64,000 bases of DNA, taken from positions 744,001 through 808,000 of the forward strand of contig NZ_CP046252.1 in the NCBI RefSeq assembly GCF_009720145.1, given 5' to 3'. Origin of the DNA: Sphingobium sp. CAP-1 (lineage in GTDB: Bacteria; Pseudomonadota; Alphaproteobacteria; Sphingomonadales; Sphingomonadaceae). Position numbers and translations under genes: made by a program. This document shows, piece by piece, positions 42,861 to 51,463 of the stretch (its first letter is position 1; each line of letters opens with the position of its first letter). The notes below the pieces were generated by a model, which worked only from the letters and a program-made list of their open reading frames with translations, did no database searches and was not told where the DNA came from.

Positions 42861-44058
42861 TTGCGCCGCCTTCGACAATCCTGCATGTTTCGCCACGGCG
42901 GCATCATCAAGGGATCGGACTAGCCCCGTGCGTATCGCTTATGTCTCGCTGTCGACGCCTTTGTTGCGCAAGTCCTGGAGTGGCATCCCCTGGTATAGCC
43001 TGCGGGAATTGCAGCGCCGCTTCCCCGACACGCACGTCATCGACACGCCCGGCGCCGACAAGCTGGTCGAGCGGCTGGCCGTCGCTGAGCGGTTCGGGGC
43101 GATCGTGCGCCGGCACTGGATCGTGTCGCGCTATTATCGCAGCGTCATCAATGCGGAACTGGAACGGCTTCAGCCCGACGTGGTATTCGGCGTGGCGGCG
43201 GCGCACAAGCTGGCGCTGATCGATCCGAAATGGCCCTTCGTCTATGCGGCTGATGCGCTTCATGGCACCATCATCAACTATTATGACAAATATCTGCGGA
43301 TGTCCGACCGTTCCAAGACGCAGGGGGAGGAGCTTCAGCGGCGCCTGCTGGAACGGACCGATCGCATCCTGCTCGGATCGCGGTGGGCCGCGGATGAGGC
43401 TGTCAACCGCTACGGCTTGCCGGCAGGGCGCGTCGAAGTCGCCCCGATGGGCGCTAATCTTGATGACGACCCCGGCTTCAGTGCGCCGTCCGTCAGCCGC
43501 CCTCTGACCCTGTTGTTCATCGGCTATGCCTGGGAACGCAAGGGCGGGCCTCTGATTCTGGATATCTGGCGCGCGTTGCGCCGCCGCCAGCCCGATGTCG
43601 AACTGCATGTCGTGGGCGCGCATCCCAAGGCGGCGGAGGGGCTGCCCGGCATCACCTTGCATGGCCAACTCAACAAGACCGATCCGGTCGATTATCAGCG
43701 CTTTGTCGAACTGTATCGGCAATCTCATTTCTTCATCATGCCGAGCCGGCAGGAAGCCTATGGGATCGTCTATTGCGAGGCGGCCGCCTTTGGCCGTCCC
43801 GTCATCGCCAAGACCACCGGCGGGGTCGAAACCATCGTCGCCGATGATCGCACGGGCCTGTTGTTTCCAACCCAGGCGACGCCGGAGGACTATGCCGAAA
43901 GGATATTGGCTCTGTGGAACGACCCGCAACGATATCAGACCATGTGCCGGGAGGCTCGTCTGGCCTATGAGGAGCGATTGAACTGGCAGAGTTGGGGTGC
44001 GATCGCGCAGCGCGCGATCGAGGATGTTTGCGTGGACCAGCGGGCGGCGGCGTTGTGA
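42853..44058 (+). CDS. Family 4 glycosyltransferase
   Basis: A 401-residue GT-B glycosyltransferase. Recognisable parts are RIAYVSLSTP at the N-terminal domain, LLFIGYAWERKGGPLILD (about 222-239) and the EX7E donor motif in QEAYGIVYCEAAAFGRPV. The first start (GTG at 42853) overlaps the ketosynthase by eight bases; the GTG at 42928 begins right at the conserved fold and may be the true start. Acceptor and donor are unknown. It could glycosylate a lipid-linked or acylated intermediate made with the neighbouring ACP and ketosynthase. Confidence 0.83.
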   Translation: MPDCAAFDNPACFATAASSRDRTSPVRIAYVSLSTPLLRKSWSGIPWYSLRELQRRFPDTHVIDTPGADKLVERLAVAERFGAIVRRHWIVSRYYRSVINAELERLQPDVVFGVAAAHKLALIDPKWPFVYAADALHGTIINYYDKYLRMSDRSKTQGEELQRRLLERTDRILLGSRWAADEAVNRYGLPAGRVEVAPMGANLDDDPGFSAPSVSRPLTLLFIGYAWERKGGPLILDIWRALRRRQPDVELHVVGAHPKAAEGLPGITLHGQLNKTDPVDYQRFVELYRQSHFFIMPSRQEAYGIVYCEAAAFGRPVIAKTTGGVETIVADDRTGLLFPTQATPEDYAERILALWNDPQRYQTMCREARLAYEERLNWQSWGAIAQRAIEDVCVDQRAAAL

Positions 44059-44312
44059 TCGACATGGTCGTGCGCTGCTGCGGGGGTGAAGGGCGAAAAG
44101 GGCTTCGGCTGCGCCAAGGTGGCGCCGTCTGCGGCCGGTGAACAGTTCCGCCATCGGGGCGCCACCGTCCTCGCCCGGCCGCAGTATCACCTTGTCGCAC
44201 CCGATGCGGGCAGGGGGATCGAATAGGGCGAGACGTTTACGGAAAAATCGGCCATGCGGCGTCCGATGTTACGGCTTTGTTAGCAGCAGACGATCATTAT
44301 CAGGATATTATC

Positions 44313-44945
44313 ATGCGACCATCTCCGACCGACGACGGGCAGATTGCCGGCCACAGCCGGGACGCCGCGCCACAGGATTTGACTGTGCCACGCCTGATCG
44401 TGCCGGTGCGGCATGGCGACGCGCGCGGATGGTTCACCGAAGTCTATTCGGCCGCGACCTTCGCCCGGCTGGGCATCGATTGCGCCTTCGTTCAGGATAA
44501 TCATTCGCTTTCGCGGGTCGCCTATACGCTGCGCGGGCTGCATTTCCAAAGCCCTCCCCATGCGCAGGCCAAGCTGGTCCGCTGCATTCGCGGGCGGATA
44601 TTCGATGTTGCGGTCGATGTGCGCGCAGGCTCGCCAACCTATGGCCGTTGGGTCGGTGCGGAACTTAGCGCGGAAAACGGCCATCAATTGTTCGTGCCTG
44701 TCGGCTTCGCCCATGGTTTCCTCACGCTCGAAGCCGATTGCGAGGTATCCTATAAAGTGTCAGACCTTTATGCGCCGCAATGCGAGGGCGGGCTGCGCTG
44801 GGATGATCCCGACATCGCGATCGACTGGCCCTTGCCCGATGGCGTGACGCCGGAATTGTCGGGCAAGGATGATATCCTGCCGTCGCTGCACGATTTCAAG
44901 TCGTCCTTTGCCTATGACGGCGTGCCGATGGGGGCGCTGGAATGA
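44313..44945 (+). CDS. rmlC: dTDP-4-dehydrorhamnose 3,5-epimerase
   Basis: A 210-residue cupin enzyme of the dTDP-L-rhamnose pathway. The family pattern is clear: DARGWFTEVYS, the RGLHFQ motif with catalytic His (about 77), the VPVGFAHGFLTLE segment and the Tyr pair in YKVSDLY. It acts after RmlB and before RmlD. The frame is open to 44277; the ATG at 44313 has an AGGA upstream and is preferred. It is the first gene of rmlCBDA. A 254-base gap separates it from the GT4 gene. Confidence 0.93.
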   Translation: MRPSPTDDGQIAGHSRDAAPQDLTVPRLIVPVRHGDARGWFTEVYSAATFARLGIDCAFVQDNHSLSRVAYTLRGLHFQSPPHAQAKLVRCIRGRIFDVAVDVRAGSPTYGRWVGAELSAENGHQLFVPVGFAHGFLTLEADCEVSYKVSDLYAPQCEGGLRWDDPDIAIDWPLPDGVTPELSGKDDILPSLHDFKSSFAYDGVPMGALE

Positions 44946-44982
44946 GGGGCGTCGACGGTTTCAGATCAAGGGAGATCATGTG

Positions 44983-46038
44983 ATGCGTATCTTCGTTACG
45001 GGGGGGGCGGGCTTCATCGGCTCCGCGTTGATCCGGCATCTCATCGACGACAGCGAGCATGAGGTTCTCAACTTCGACAAGCTGACCTATGCGGGAACGC
45101 TGACCACTGTCGAAAGCGTGTCGGCCAGTCCGCGCTACCGTTTCGTCCAGGGCGACATTTGCGATGGCGCACTGGTGGCGGACATGCTGGCGGACTTTCG
45201 CCCGGACATCATCACCCATCTGGCCGCCGAAAGCCATGTGGACCGTTCGATCGACGGTCCCGAAGCCTTCATCCAGACCAATATACTGGGCAGCTTCCGC
45301 CTGCTGACGGCGGCGCGCGCCTATTGGAACGGGCTGGGGGGGGACGCGAAGGCGCGTTTCCGCTTCCACCATATCTCCACCGACGAAGTCTATGGATCGC
45401 TGGGGGAGGAGGGGCTGTTCACCGAAGAAACGCCTTATGATCCGCGATCGCCCTATTCCGCGTCCAAGGCGGGGTCGGATCATCTGGTCAGCGCCTGGGG
45501 CCATACCTATGGCCTGCCGGTGCTGATCACCAATTGCTCGAACAATTATGGTCCCTATCATTTCCCGGAAAAGCTGATCCCGCTGATGATCGTCAAGGCG
45601 CTGGCGGGCGAAACCCTGCCGGTCTATGGCAAGGGCGATCAGATTCGCGACTGGCTGTTCGTGGAGGATCATGTGCGCGCGCTGCGGGCGGTATTCGAAC
45701 GGGGTGTGCCGGGCCGCAGCTATAATGTCGGCGGCAATAACGAAAAGCAGAATATCGAGGTGGTTCAGGCCGTTTGCGCGATCCTCGACCGGCTGCGCCC
45801 GAAGGCGGGCGGTGGCTCCTATGCCGATCAGATCGGTTATGTCGCCGACCGTCCGGGGCATGACAAGCGCTACGCCATCGACGCGAGCCGCATCCACGCC
45901 GAACTGGGCTGGACGCCGTGCGAGAGCTTCGAGAGCGGGATCGAGAAAACAGTCGCCTGGTATCTCGACAATGAAGCCTGGTGGCGGGACATCGTCCGCG
46001 AACGCCAGGCCGATCAGCGCCGCGGCCTCGCTGCCTGA
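44983..46038 (+). CDS. rmlB: dTDP-glucose 4,6-dehydratase
   Basis: A 351-residue extended SDR enzyme that makes dTDP-4-keto-6-deoxyglucose. TGGAGFIGSALIRHL sits at the N-terminus, then HLAAESHVDRSI, STDEVYGSLGEEG, YSASKAGSDHL (catalytic Tyr and Lys) and NCSNNYGPYHFPEKLIP. The GTG at 44980 and ATG at 44983 both fit the AGGGAGA ribosome site; the frame is open further back, inside rmlC. The gene follows rmlC by 37 bases and precedes rmlD by eight. Confidence 0.95.
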   Translation: MRIFVTGGAGFIGSALIRHLIDDSEHEVLNFDKLTYAGTLTTVESVSASPRYRFVQGDICDGALVADMLADFRPDIITHLAAESHVDRSIDGPEAFIQTNILGSFRLLTAARAYWNGLGGDAKARFRFHHISTDEVYGSLGEEGLFTEETPYDPRSPYSASKAGSDHLVSAWGHTYGLPVLITNCSNNYGPYHFPEKLIPLMIVKALAGETLPVYGKGDQIRDWLFVEDHVRALRAVFERGVPGRSYNVGGNNEKQNIEVVQAVCAILDRLRPKAGGGSYADQIGYVADRPGHDKRYAIDASRIHAELGWTPCESFESGIEKTVAWYLDNEAWWRDIVRERQADQRRGLAA

Positions 46039-46046
46039 AGGCCGGT

Positions 46047-46934
46047 ATGCGACGTTTGTTGGTAACCGGCGCAACCGGACAGCTTGGTCGTGAGCTTCAG
46101 GCCTTGCCCTTGCCGCGGGGCTGGGTGATCGAGGCGACCGATCGCAGCAGGCTGGACCTTGGCGATCCGGCGGCGATAGCGGCTTTTGTGGTCGCGGGCG
46201 ATTTCGCGGCGGTGATTAACGCGGCTGCCTATACGGCGGTGGACCAGGCCGAGGGCGATATGCTGGCCGCCTGGCAGATCAATGCGATGGCGCCGGCGGC
46301 GCTGGCCAGCGGATGTGCGGAAGCGGGCATTCCCATCGTCCATGTCTCGACCGATTATGTGTTCGACGGCCAGGGCGCGGGCGCGCGTGAACCGGGCGAT
46401 CCGGTCGGGCCGATCAGCGTCTATGGCGCGTCCAAGCTGGGCGGCGAGCTGGCGGTGGCGACCAGCGGCGCGCGCCATGTGATCTTGCGCACCGCATGGG
46501 TCGTGTCCGCGCATGGCCGCAATTTCGTCAAGACGATGCTGCGCCTTGCGGCCGACCATGATGTTGTGCGCGTCGTTGCGGATCAGCATGGCAGTCCGAC
46601 ATCGGCCGCCGACCTGGCAGCGGCGACATTGCGGATCGCGCTGCGCCTGGCGGATGATTCCGCCGCGCCGGTGGGCGTCTATCATTTCAGCAATGCCGGC
46701 CCGACCCATTGGGCTGATTTCGCCCGCGCCATATTCGCGCAGTCGGTTGCGCGCGGCGGTCCCGGCGCGGCGGTGGAAAATGTCGGATCGGACGAATATC
46801 CGACCGTGGTGAAGCGGCCGGCCAACTCCCTGCTCGGTTGTGCGACGCTGGAGCGCGACTATGGCATCGTGCCGCGTCCCTGGCCGGAAGCTCTGGCCGA
46901 TATCATGGATCAACTCGTTGGAGTGACAGGATGA
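46047..46934 (+). CDS. rmlD: dTDP-4-dehydrorhamnose reductase
   Basis: A 295-residue reductase giving dTDP-L-rhamnose. Features are LLVTGATGQLGRELQ at the N-terminus, NAAAYTAVDQAEGD, HVSTDYVFDGQG, YGASKLGGELAV and RTAWVVSAHGRNFV. The ATG at 46047 follows the rmlB stop by eight bases; longer forms of the frame lie inside rmlB. Its stop overlaps the rmlA start (ATGA). Confidence 0.94.
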   Translation: MRRLLVTGATGQLGRELQALPLPRGWVIEATDRSRLDLGDPAAIAAFVVAGDFAAVINAAAYTAVDQAEGDMLAAWQINAMAPAALASGCAEAGIPIVHVSTDYVFDGQGAGAREPGDPVGPISVYGASKLGGELAVATSGARHVILRTAWVVSAHGRNFVKTMLRLAADHDVVRVVADQHGSPTSAADLAAATLRIALRLADDSAAPVGVYHFSNAGPTHWADFARAIFAQSVARGGPGAAVENVGSDEYPTVVKRPANSLLGCATLERDYGIVPRPWPEALADIMDQLVGVTG

Positions 46935-47794
46935 AGGGTATCATATTGGCCGGCGGTTCCGGCACCCGGCTCTATCCCGCGACCCTTGCGGTCAATAAGC
47001 AATTGCTGCCGGTCTATGACAAGCCGATGATCTATTACCCGCTGTCGGTGCTGATGCTGGCGGGTATTCGCGACATATTAATCATTTCCAGCCCGGAATA
47101 TCTGGGCAATTATCAGCGCCTGTTCGCGGACGGTTCCGCCTTCGGCCTCAATATCAGCTATGCGGAGCAGCCCCGGCCCGAAGGGCTGGCGCAGGCGTTC
47201 GTCATTGGCGCGGATTTCATCGGGCAAGACCCGGTCGCGCTGGTGCTGGGCGACAATATCTTCTTCGGCGCGCATCTCACCAATCTGCTCAAGAGCGCCG
47301 TGTCCCGCGACAGTGGCGCGACGGTCTTTTCCTATCGGGTCGAAGATGCGGAACGCTATGGCGTGGTCGAACTGGGCGCGGACGGGCGTGCGCTGAGCCT
47401 GGAGGAAAAACCTGCCCGGCCCCGGTCGAACCTGGCTGTGACCGGCCTCTATTTCTACGACAATCAGGTGGTCGACATGGCCCGCGAGTTGAAACCCTCC
47501 GCCCGCGGGGAACTGGAAATTACCGATCTCAACCGCCTCTATATGGAGGCCGGCAATTTGTTCGTCGAACAGATGGGCCGGGGCTATGCTTGGCTCGACA
47601 CGGGCACCCATGACAGCTTGCTGGAAGCGTCGGAGTTTGTGCGGACCATCCAGCATCGTCAGGGCATCCAGATCGCCTGTCTGGAGGAAATCGCCTATCA
47701 GCAGGGTTTCATCAGCCGGGAACAGGCCGCCGCGCGCGCCGACATGTTCGCCAAGACGGCTTATGGTCAGGCGATACGCGGCGCGCTGGAATAG
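46931..47794 (+). CDS. rmlA: Glucose-1-phosphate thymidylyltransferase
   Basis: A 287-residue nucleotidyltransferase that starts the dTDP-rhamnose pathway. The signature LAGGSGTRLYPAT, KQLLPVYDKPMIYYP, VLGDNIFFGAHL and the EEKPARPRSN motif are all present. It overlaps rmlD by four bases. The order rmlC-B-D-A differs from the A-C-B-D order that I recall for sphingan clusters. Confidence 0.95.
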   Translation: MKGIILAGGSGTRLYPATLAVNKQLLPVYDKPMIYYPLSVLMLAGIRDILIISSPEYLGNYQRLFADGSAFGLNISYAEQPRPEGLAQAFVIGADFIGQDPVALVLGDNIFFGAHLTNLLKSAVSRDSGATVFSYRVEDAERYGVVELGADGRALSLEEKPARPRSNLAVTGLYFYDNQVVDMARELKPSARGELEITDLNRLYMEAGNLFVEQMGRGYAWLDTGTHDSLLEASEFVRTIQHRQGIQIACLEEIAYQQGFISREQAAARADMFAKTAYGQAIRGALE

Positions 47795-47988
47795 GGCGAC
47801 GGCGTCAGTCGCGCGCGTTGCCATAATCCTGCGCGACGCAAAAATGAAAGAAATGCGCTCTATGCGCGCTCGTTCCGGGCTTTGGTGGCGGCATTGCATG
47901 AACGTGAATTGCGGTGCTGGCGCTGCAATCCGGTGCGTCCGCGACCTTAAGAGACGTTGCCTTGATCCAGAAGCGCGAAGAAGCACGA

Positions 47989-49449
47989 ATGCTGGCTTAT
48001 GCGTCCGGCAATTTCGGGAAGGCGCTGCTGTTCAGCGGCGCTGACCTGACGATCCTTTTTCTGCTGACCGATGTGCTGGGGCTGGGCGGCACGATGGCGG
48101 GATGGTTGATGCTGGCGGCTTTGTGCGGCGATCTGGTCTTTGACTTGCTGGCGGCCCGCTTGGTCATTCGCCAGCGGGACGCGGGCAGGGGGTATCGCTG
48201 GGTGGTGGTGGCGGCGGCCATCCCCTGCGCGCTGACATTCGCCCTGCTCTATGCCATGCCGATGCTGGGCGCGCGCCGGATCTGGATGCTCGCCCTCGCG
48301 CTGTTGGCCTTTCGCGGCGCTTATGCGGTGATCGATGTCCCGCACAATGCGCTGATGGCGCAGATGACCAGCGACAGTCGCGCGCGGGGCCGGCTGTCCG
48401 GCTACCGGCTTTTGTTCAGCACGGCCAGCGCGCTGGTGGTGGCGACCATTTTAACCCCGCTGGCGCAGGCTGCGGGGGCAGATCATGGCTTTGGCCGACT
48501 GGCGCTGACGGGGCTGGCCGCGGGCGCATTATTTGCTGTCACGATGATCCTGTGCGCCTGGGCGTCCAGTGACCATAGCAACCGGTCAGTGTCTCCGGCA
48601 CCGGGACAGGACGGCATTCGCGTGCCGTTGCGCGATCCCATGGTCATGGCCATGGGCCTGCTTGCCTTGCTGACCGGCTTTGCCGCGCCATCCTTCGCGC
48701 GCATGGTGATCCACATGGGCGGCTATGTCATCCAGCGCCCCGATCTGGTGCGATCGCTGCTGTTGACGCTGACCGGGGGGCAGTTTGTTGGCGTCATTTT
48801 GTGGACCACGCTGATCGGTCGTTTCAGCAAAAGCGATCTGCTCGCCATGGGCCATGGTGTGAGCGTGGCGGGCTTTCTCCTCTTTGGCCTGTGCCTGTCC
48901 TGGCCGGCGGGGTTGATGGGCAGTGCGGCGCTGATTGGCGTCGGCCTTGCCAGCATATTCATGTTGCCGTGGGGATTGTTGGCCGACGCGGTGGATGTGA
49001 TCGAATGGCGCCATGGCCGCCGTTTCGAGACTGGGCTTTTCGCCTTCTATCTGGTCGTGGTGAAGGCGAGCGGCGCCGCCTCCACCGCGCTGATCGGCTG
49101 GACGCTCGGCTGGCTGGGCTATGTGCCGGGCAAGGCCCAAGCGGCCGTGGTGCAGGCAGGGATGCTGGGTTTGGGGCTGGGCATCCCGCTGGCAGGAGGT
49201 GTGGCTGCGATCCTTCTGATGCGGCGGTTCGATATGGACCATGCCGGACATGCGCGCCTGCTCGTGGCATTGGCGCACCGCCGCCGGCCCAGGCATCAGT
49301 CCGGCGCGGAGCCGGTTTCCGGGTTGAAACGCGGACTGGCGAAATCGAGCGGTGAAGGATCGACCTTTTCCGGCGATGTGGCACTCTCCGCCCAGGCGCG
49401 ACAGAGCATGTCGCGCAGCATGGACGCGCCCGCCGCCGTTCTTTCGTAG
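47989..49449 (+). CDS. GPH-family (MelB-like) sugar transporter
   Basis: A 486-residue transporter with about 12 membrane segments of the glycoside-pentoside-hexuronide:cation symporter type (NFGKALLFSGADLTILFLLTD at the start, read as FGKALLFSGADLTILF; VIDVPHNALMAQMTSD; EWRHGRRFETGLFA). The ATG at 47989 fits the family; a frame to 47914 and a TTG at 47962 are alternatives. The last 50 residues are not membrane-like and overlap the 3' end of the opposite nuclease gene by 154 bases. It may import a saccharide from polysaccharide turnover. Confidence 0.78.
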   Translation: MLAYASGNFGKALLFSGADLTILFLLTDVLGLGGTMAGWLMLAALCGDLVFDLLAARLVIRQRDAGRGYRWVVVAAAIPCALTFALLYAMPMLGARRIWMLALALLAFRGAYAVIDVPHNALMAQMTSDSRARGRLSGYRLLFSTASALVVATILTPLAQAAGADHGFGRLALTGLAAGALFAVTMILCAWASSDHSNRSVSPAPGQDGIRVPLRDPMVMAMGLLALLTGFAAPSFARMVIHMGGYVIQRPDLVRSLLLTLTGGQFVGVILWTTLIGRFSKSDLLAMGHGVSVAGFLLFGLCLSWPAGLMGSAALIGVGLASIFMLPWGLLADAVDVIEWRHGRRFETGLFAFYLVVVKASGAASTALIGWTLGWLGYVPGKAQAAVVQAGMLGLGLGIPLAGGVAAILLMRRFDMDHAGHARLLVALAHRRRPRHQSGAEPVSGLKRGLAKSSGEGSTFSGDVALSAQARQSMSRSMDAPAAVLS

Positions 49450-50272
49450 ATCAGCGCGCGAACATCCTGATCGGCAAAGTCGGTGAAGCCGTCGCGCTTC
49501 TCAAGCCGGTAGACGCTCTCCATCTTGTCTCCGGCTTCGTCCAGAAAGGCGAGGACGGCGTCGAACATGTCGCCGCTACGATGGCCGGGCGCGCCGATGC
49601 GCGGGGTGATGTCCGCCACGGTCAGCTTCATGCCGTCGACAAACTGGCTTTCAAATCGGCCGTGGATGGTCCGATCGCGCGTATAGGCCTTGGGATTGTC
49701 TCCGCGCCAGCCATCGGAATTGACCGAATCATGCAATGGCTGGGCACCATCGCCGATATAATGGCCAAGGCGAATGGCCTGAAAGGCGCAATGCTGTTCG
49801 GGTACCGATGCGTCGCCGCCATCGGCCCGCGCCTTGCGCACGGAGCGCATACACACGACCAGCCGGTCATAGGCCTCTATCGCGGCATAGGGTAGGGTGC
49901 CGGTCCAGCGGACATTGGTCCGGGCGGCGGTCGCGGGGGCGACTTCCCTGATCCGCTCATATCGTTTGTAGAGGGCGATGATGAATTCATAGCGGGATCG
50001 CGGGATGGGTTTCAGAAAGGCGAATTGCTCGCGGAACCAGCCATGATTGGGATCTTCCTCTATTTTCGAGAAATTCTCCGAATCCCCGCGCCAACTGTCC
50101 GGCAGGGATGCCGATGCCGCGATATAGTCGGCATATTTGCGCAGGAATATCGGGCCGTCCTGTGGGATGCTGTCGATCGCCGCGCGGTCGATTACGGCAT
50201 GGGCCGTGCCGCCCAGGCGTGGGCGGTGGTCGGAAGCAGGGCGAGCAGGGTTGCGAGGGCGAGGGAACGCAT
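49296..50272 (-). pseudogene. S1/P1-type nuclease (phospholipase C-like) interrupted by a frameshift
   Basis: An ATG at 50272 with GGAGG upstream encodes a signal peptide (ends TTAHAWA) and then runs into a stop after 26 codons. Shifting one base in the C run at 50212-50214 restores AWGG(T)AHAVIDR and an open frame to 49296, giving about 325 residues. The restored protein starts at a Trp after the signal and has a His soon after, as S1/P1 nucleases do. It also has GHYIGDGAQPLHDS (His-x3-Asp-x-Gln-Pro-Leu-His, trinuclear zinc site) and IHGRFESQF. So a zinc-dependent nuclease or phospholipase C was coded here. The base change could be real or a sequencing error. Confidence 0.75.
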
Positions 50273-50287
50273 GAGGAGCCTCCGGCT

Positions 50288-51463
50288 TCAGGGGTCGAGC
50301 GGGTCGCGCGGATCGATCCGCGCAGAGGTGCGACTGGGCCGGAAGGCCAGTTCGGTGGACGAAAGGCGTCGCCCGACCACACCCGGCTGATAGCCCAGTT
50401 CGTCAGCATTGCGCTTGATGAACTGCACGCTGTCGATCATCGCGCTTTGTTGTGGGTTGCAGACGATCAGCGCGTCATTGTCCAGCGGCGCCCCGATGGC
50501 GATCAGCAGGCGTGTTGCGTTGCGCAGGTTCGTCGTGGTGTGCCGGGCATAGGGTTCGATCAGGATCGCGTCGGCCGGCACGCCATAGCGTTCGATCAGC
50601 GCCTTGCGCATTTGTTCCGCCTCGGCAAAGCGGGTGGCGCGCGGATGGGCGCGACCGCCGGTGACGATGATGAAGGGGATGTCGCCCTGCGCGAAACGGT
50701 TTGCCGCCAGGCGCAGATGATATTTGCCCAGGGGGCTGAGCGGCATGTCGTTAATTTCCGGGCCGACGCCAGTGACGATCATGGCCGAGTAGCGATAGCG
50801 GCTCCAGTCGATCGTCCGCGCGCGCGCCATGGCGGGGGCGTTCGCGCCGCCCGTCAACGGCTCATAGCCGATCGCGTCGGTGCGGTCGCTAACGTCCAGC
50901 AGCGCGAGCGCATAGTCGATGCTGGGGTCCAGCGCCTGCGCTGATTGGTCACGGGGCATGCGGGAAAGCCAGTCGGCTGCTCGCAACCGCGCCTGCCGCT
51001 CCTGCGGGTCGATCGTGCCGGCGCCGTCAATCTGTGGATAAGGGGGAACCTGTCCCAATCCATAGGTTCGCACGATCGCGTTGACGCCCTCGATCTCGCG
51101 CCGCATCTGCGCGGATGCGCCGTCGTCCGCCACTGGAAGGATCGTCGGGGTTGCTGCTGCGGCGCGGCCGATCGCATCGGCTTCCGCCGGGGTCCAGATC
51201 ATCGCCTGCGCCGCGCAGACCAGATCCGGGCCACAGGCCGTGCGCCGTTCCTCCCGCACTTGCAGGATGGTGGATATGCCGGAAGCGGCCTTCAGTCGAT
51301 CCCGCGTCGCCGGGTCGCGACCCACCCGGTCGAGCAGCGGGAAGAGGCGCTGCGAGAGCGCCTCCGTTACCGTGTCGCGGGCTGCCCCGGCCCAAGCCGG
51401 GACAGGCGCGAACGCAACCGCTGCCGCCGTGACGAGCAGGCTTGCCATCGTCCGCCGCATCAC
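50288..51463 (-). CDS. YdcF/DUF218-family envelope protein
   Basis: A 391-residue exported protein with a signal peptide (1-25, ending VPAWA). The C-terminal half (about 220-370) is the DUF218 domain: IVTGVGPEINDMPLSP, RFAQGDIPFIIVTGGRAHP, MRKALIERYGVPADAILIEP and the ARHTTTNLRNA motif. This family includes SanA, ElyC and YdcF and is linked to envelope functions, with no settled reaction. The N-terminal 200 residues are helical and unrecognised. It overlaps the stop of the upstream TonB receptor by four bases, so the two are an operon, an unusual partnership. Confidence 0.78.
   Translation of the reverse strand: MMRRTMASLLVTAAAVAFAPVPAWAGAARDTVTEALSQRLFPLLDRVGRDPATRDRLKAASGISTILQVREERRTACGPDLVCAAQAMIWTPAEADAIGRAAAATPTILPVADDGASAQMRREIEGVNAIVRTYGLGQVPPYPQIDGAGTIDPQERQARLRAADWLSRMPRDQSAQALDPSIDYALALLDVSDRTDAIGYEPLTGGANAPAMARARTIDWSRYRYSAMIVTGVGPEINDMPLSPLGKYHLRLAANRFAQGDIPFIIVTGGRAHPRATRFAEAEQMRKALIERYGVPADAILIEPYARHTTTNLRNATRLLIAIGAPLDNDALIVCNPQQSAMIDSVQFIKRNADELGYQPGVVGRRLSSTELAFRPSRTSARIDPRDPLDP

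Noticed and set aside
42907..44190. A 427-codon minus-strand open frame opposite the GT4 gene
   Set aside because: GT4 motifs and operon overlap support the plus strand. The part beyond the GT4 stop (44059-44190) could be a remnant of another gene, but nothing recognisable was seen.
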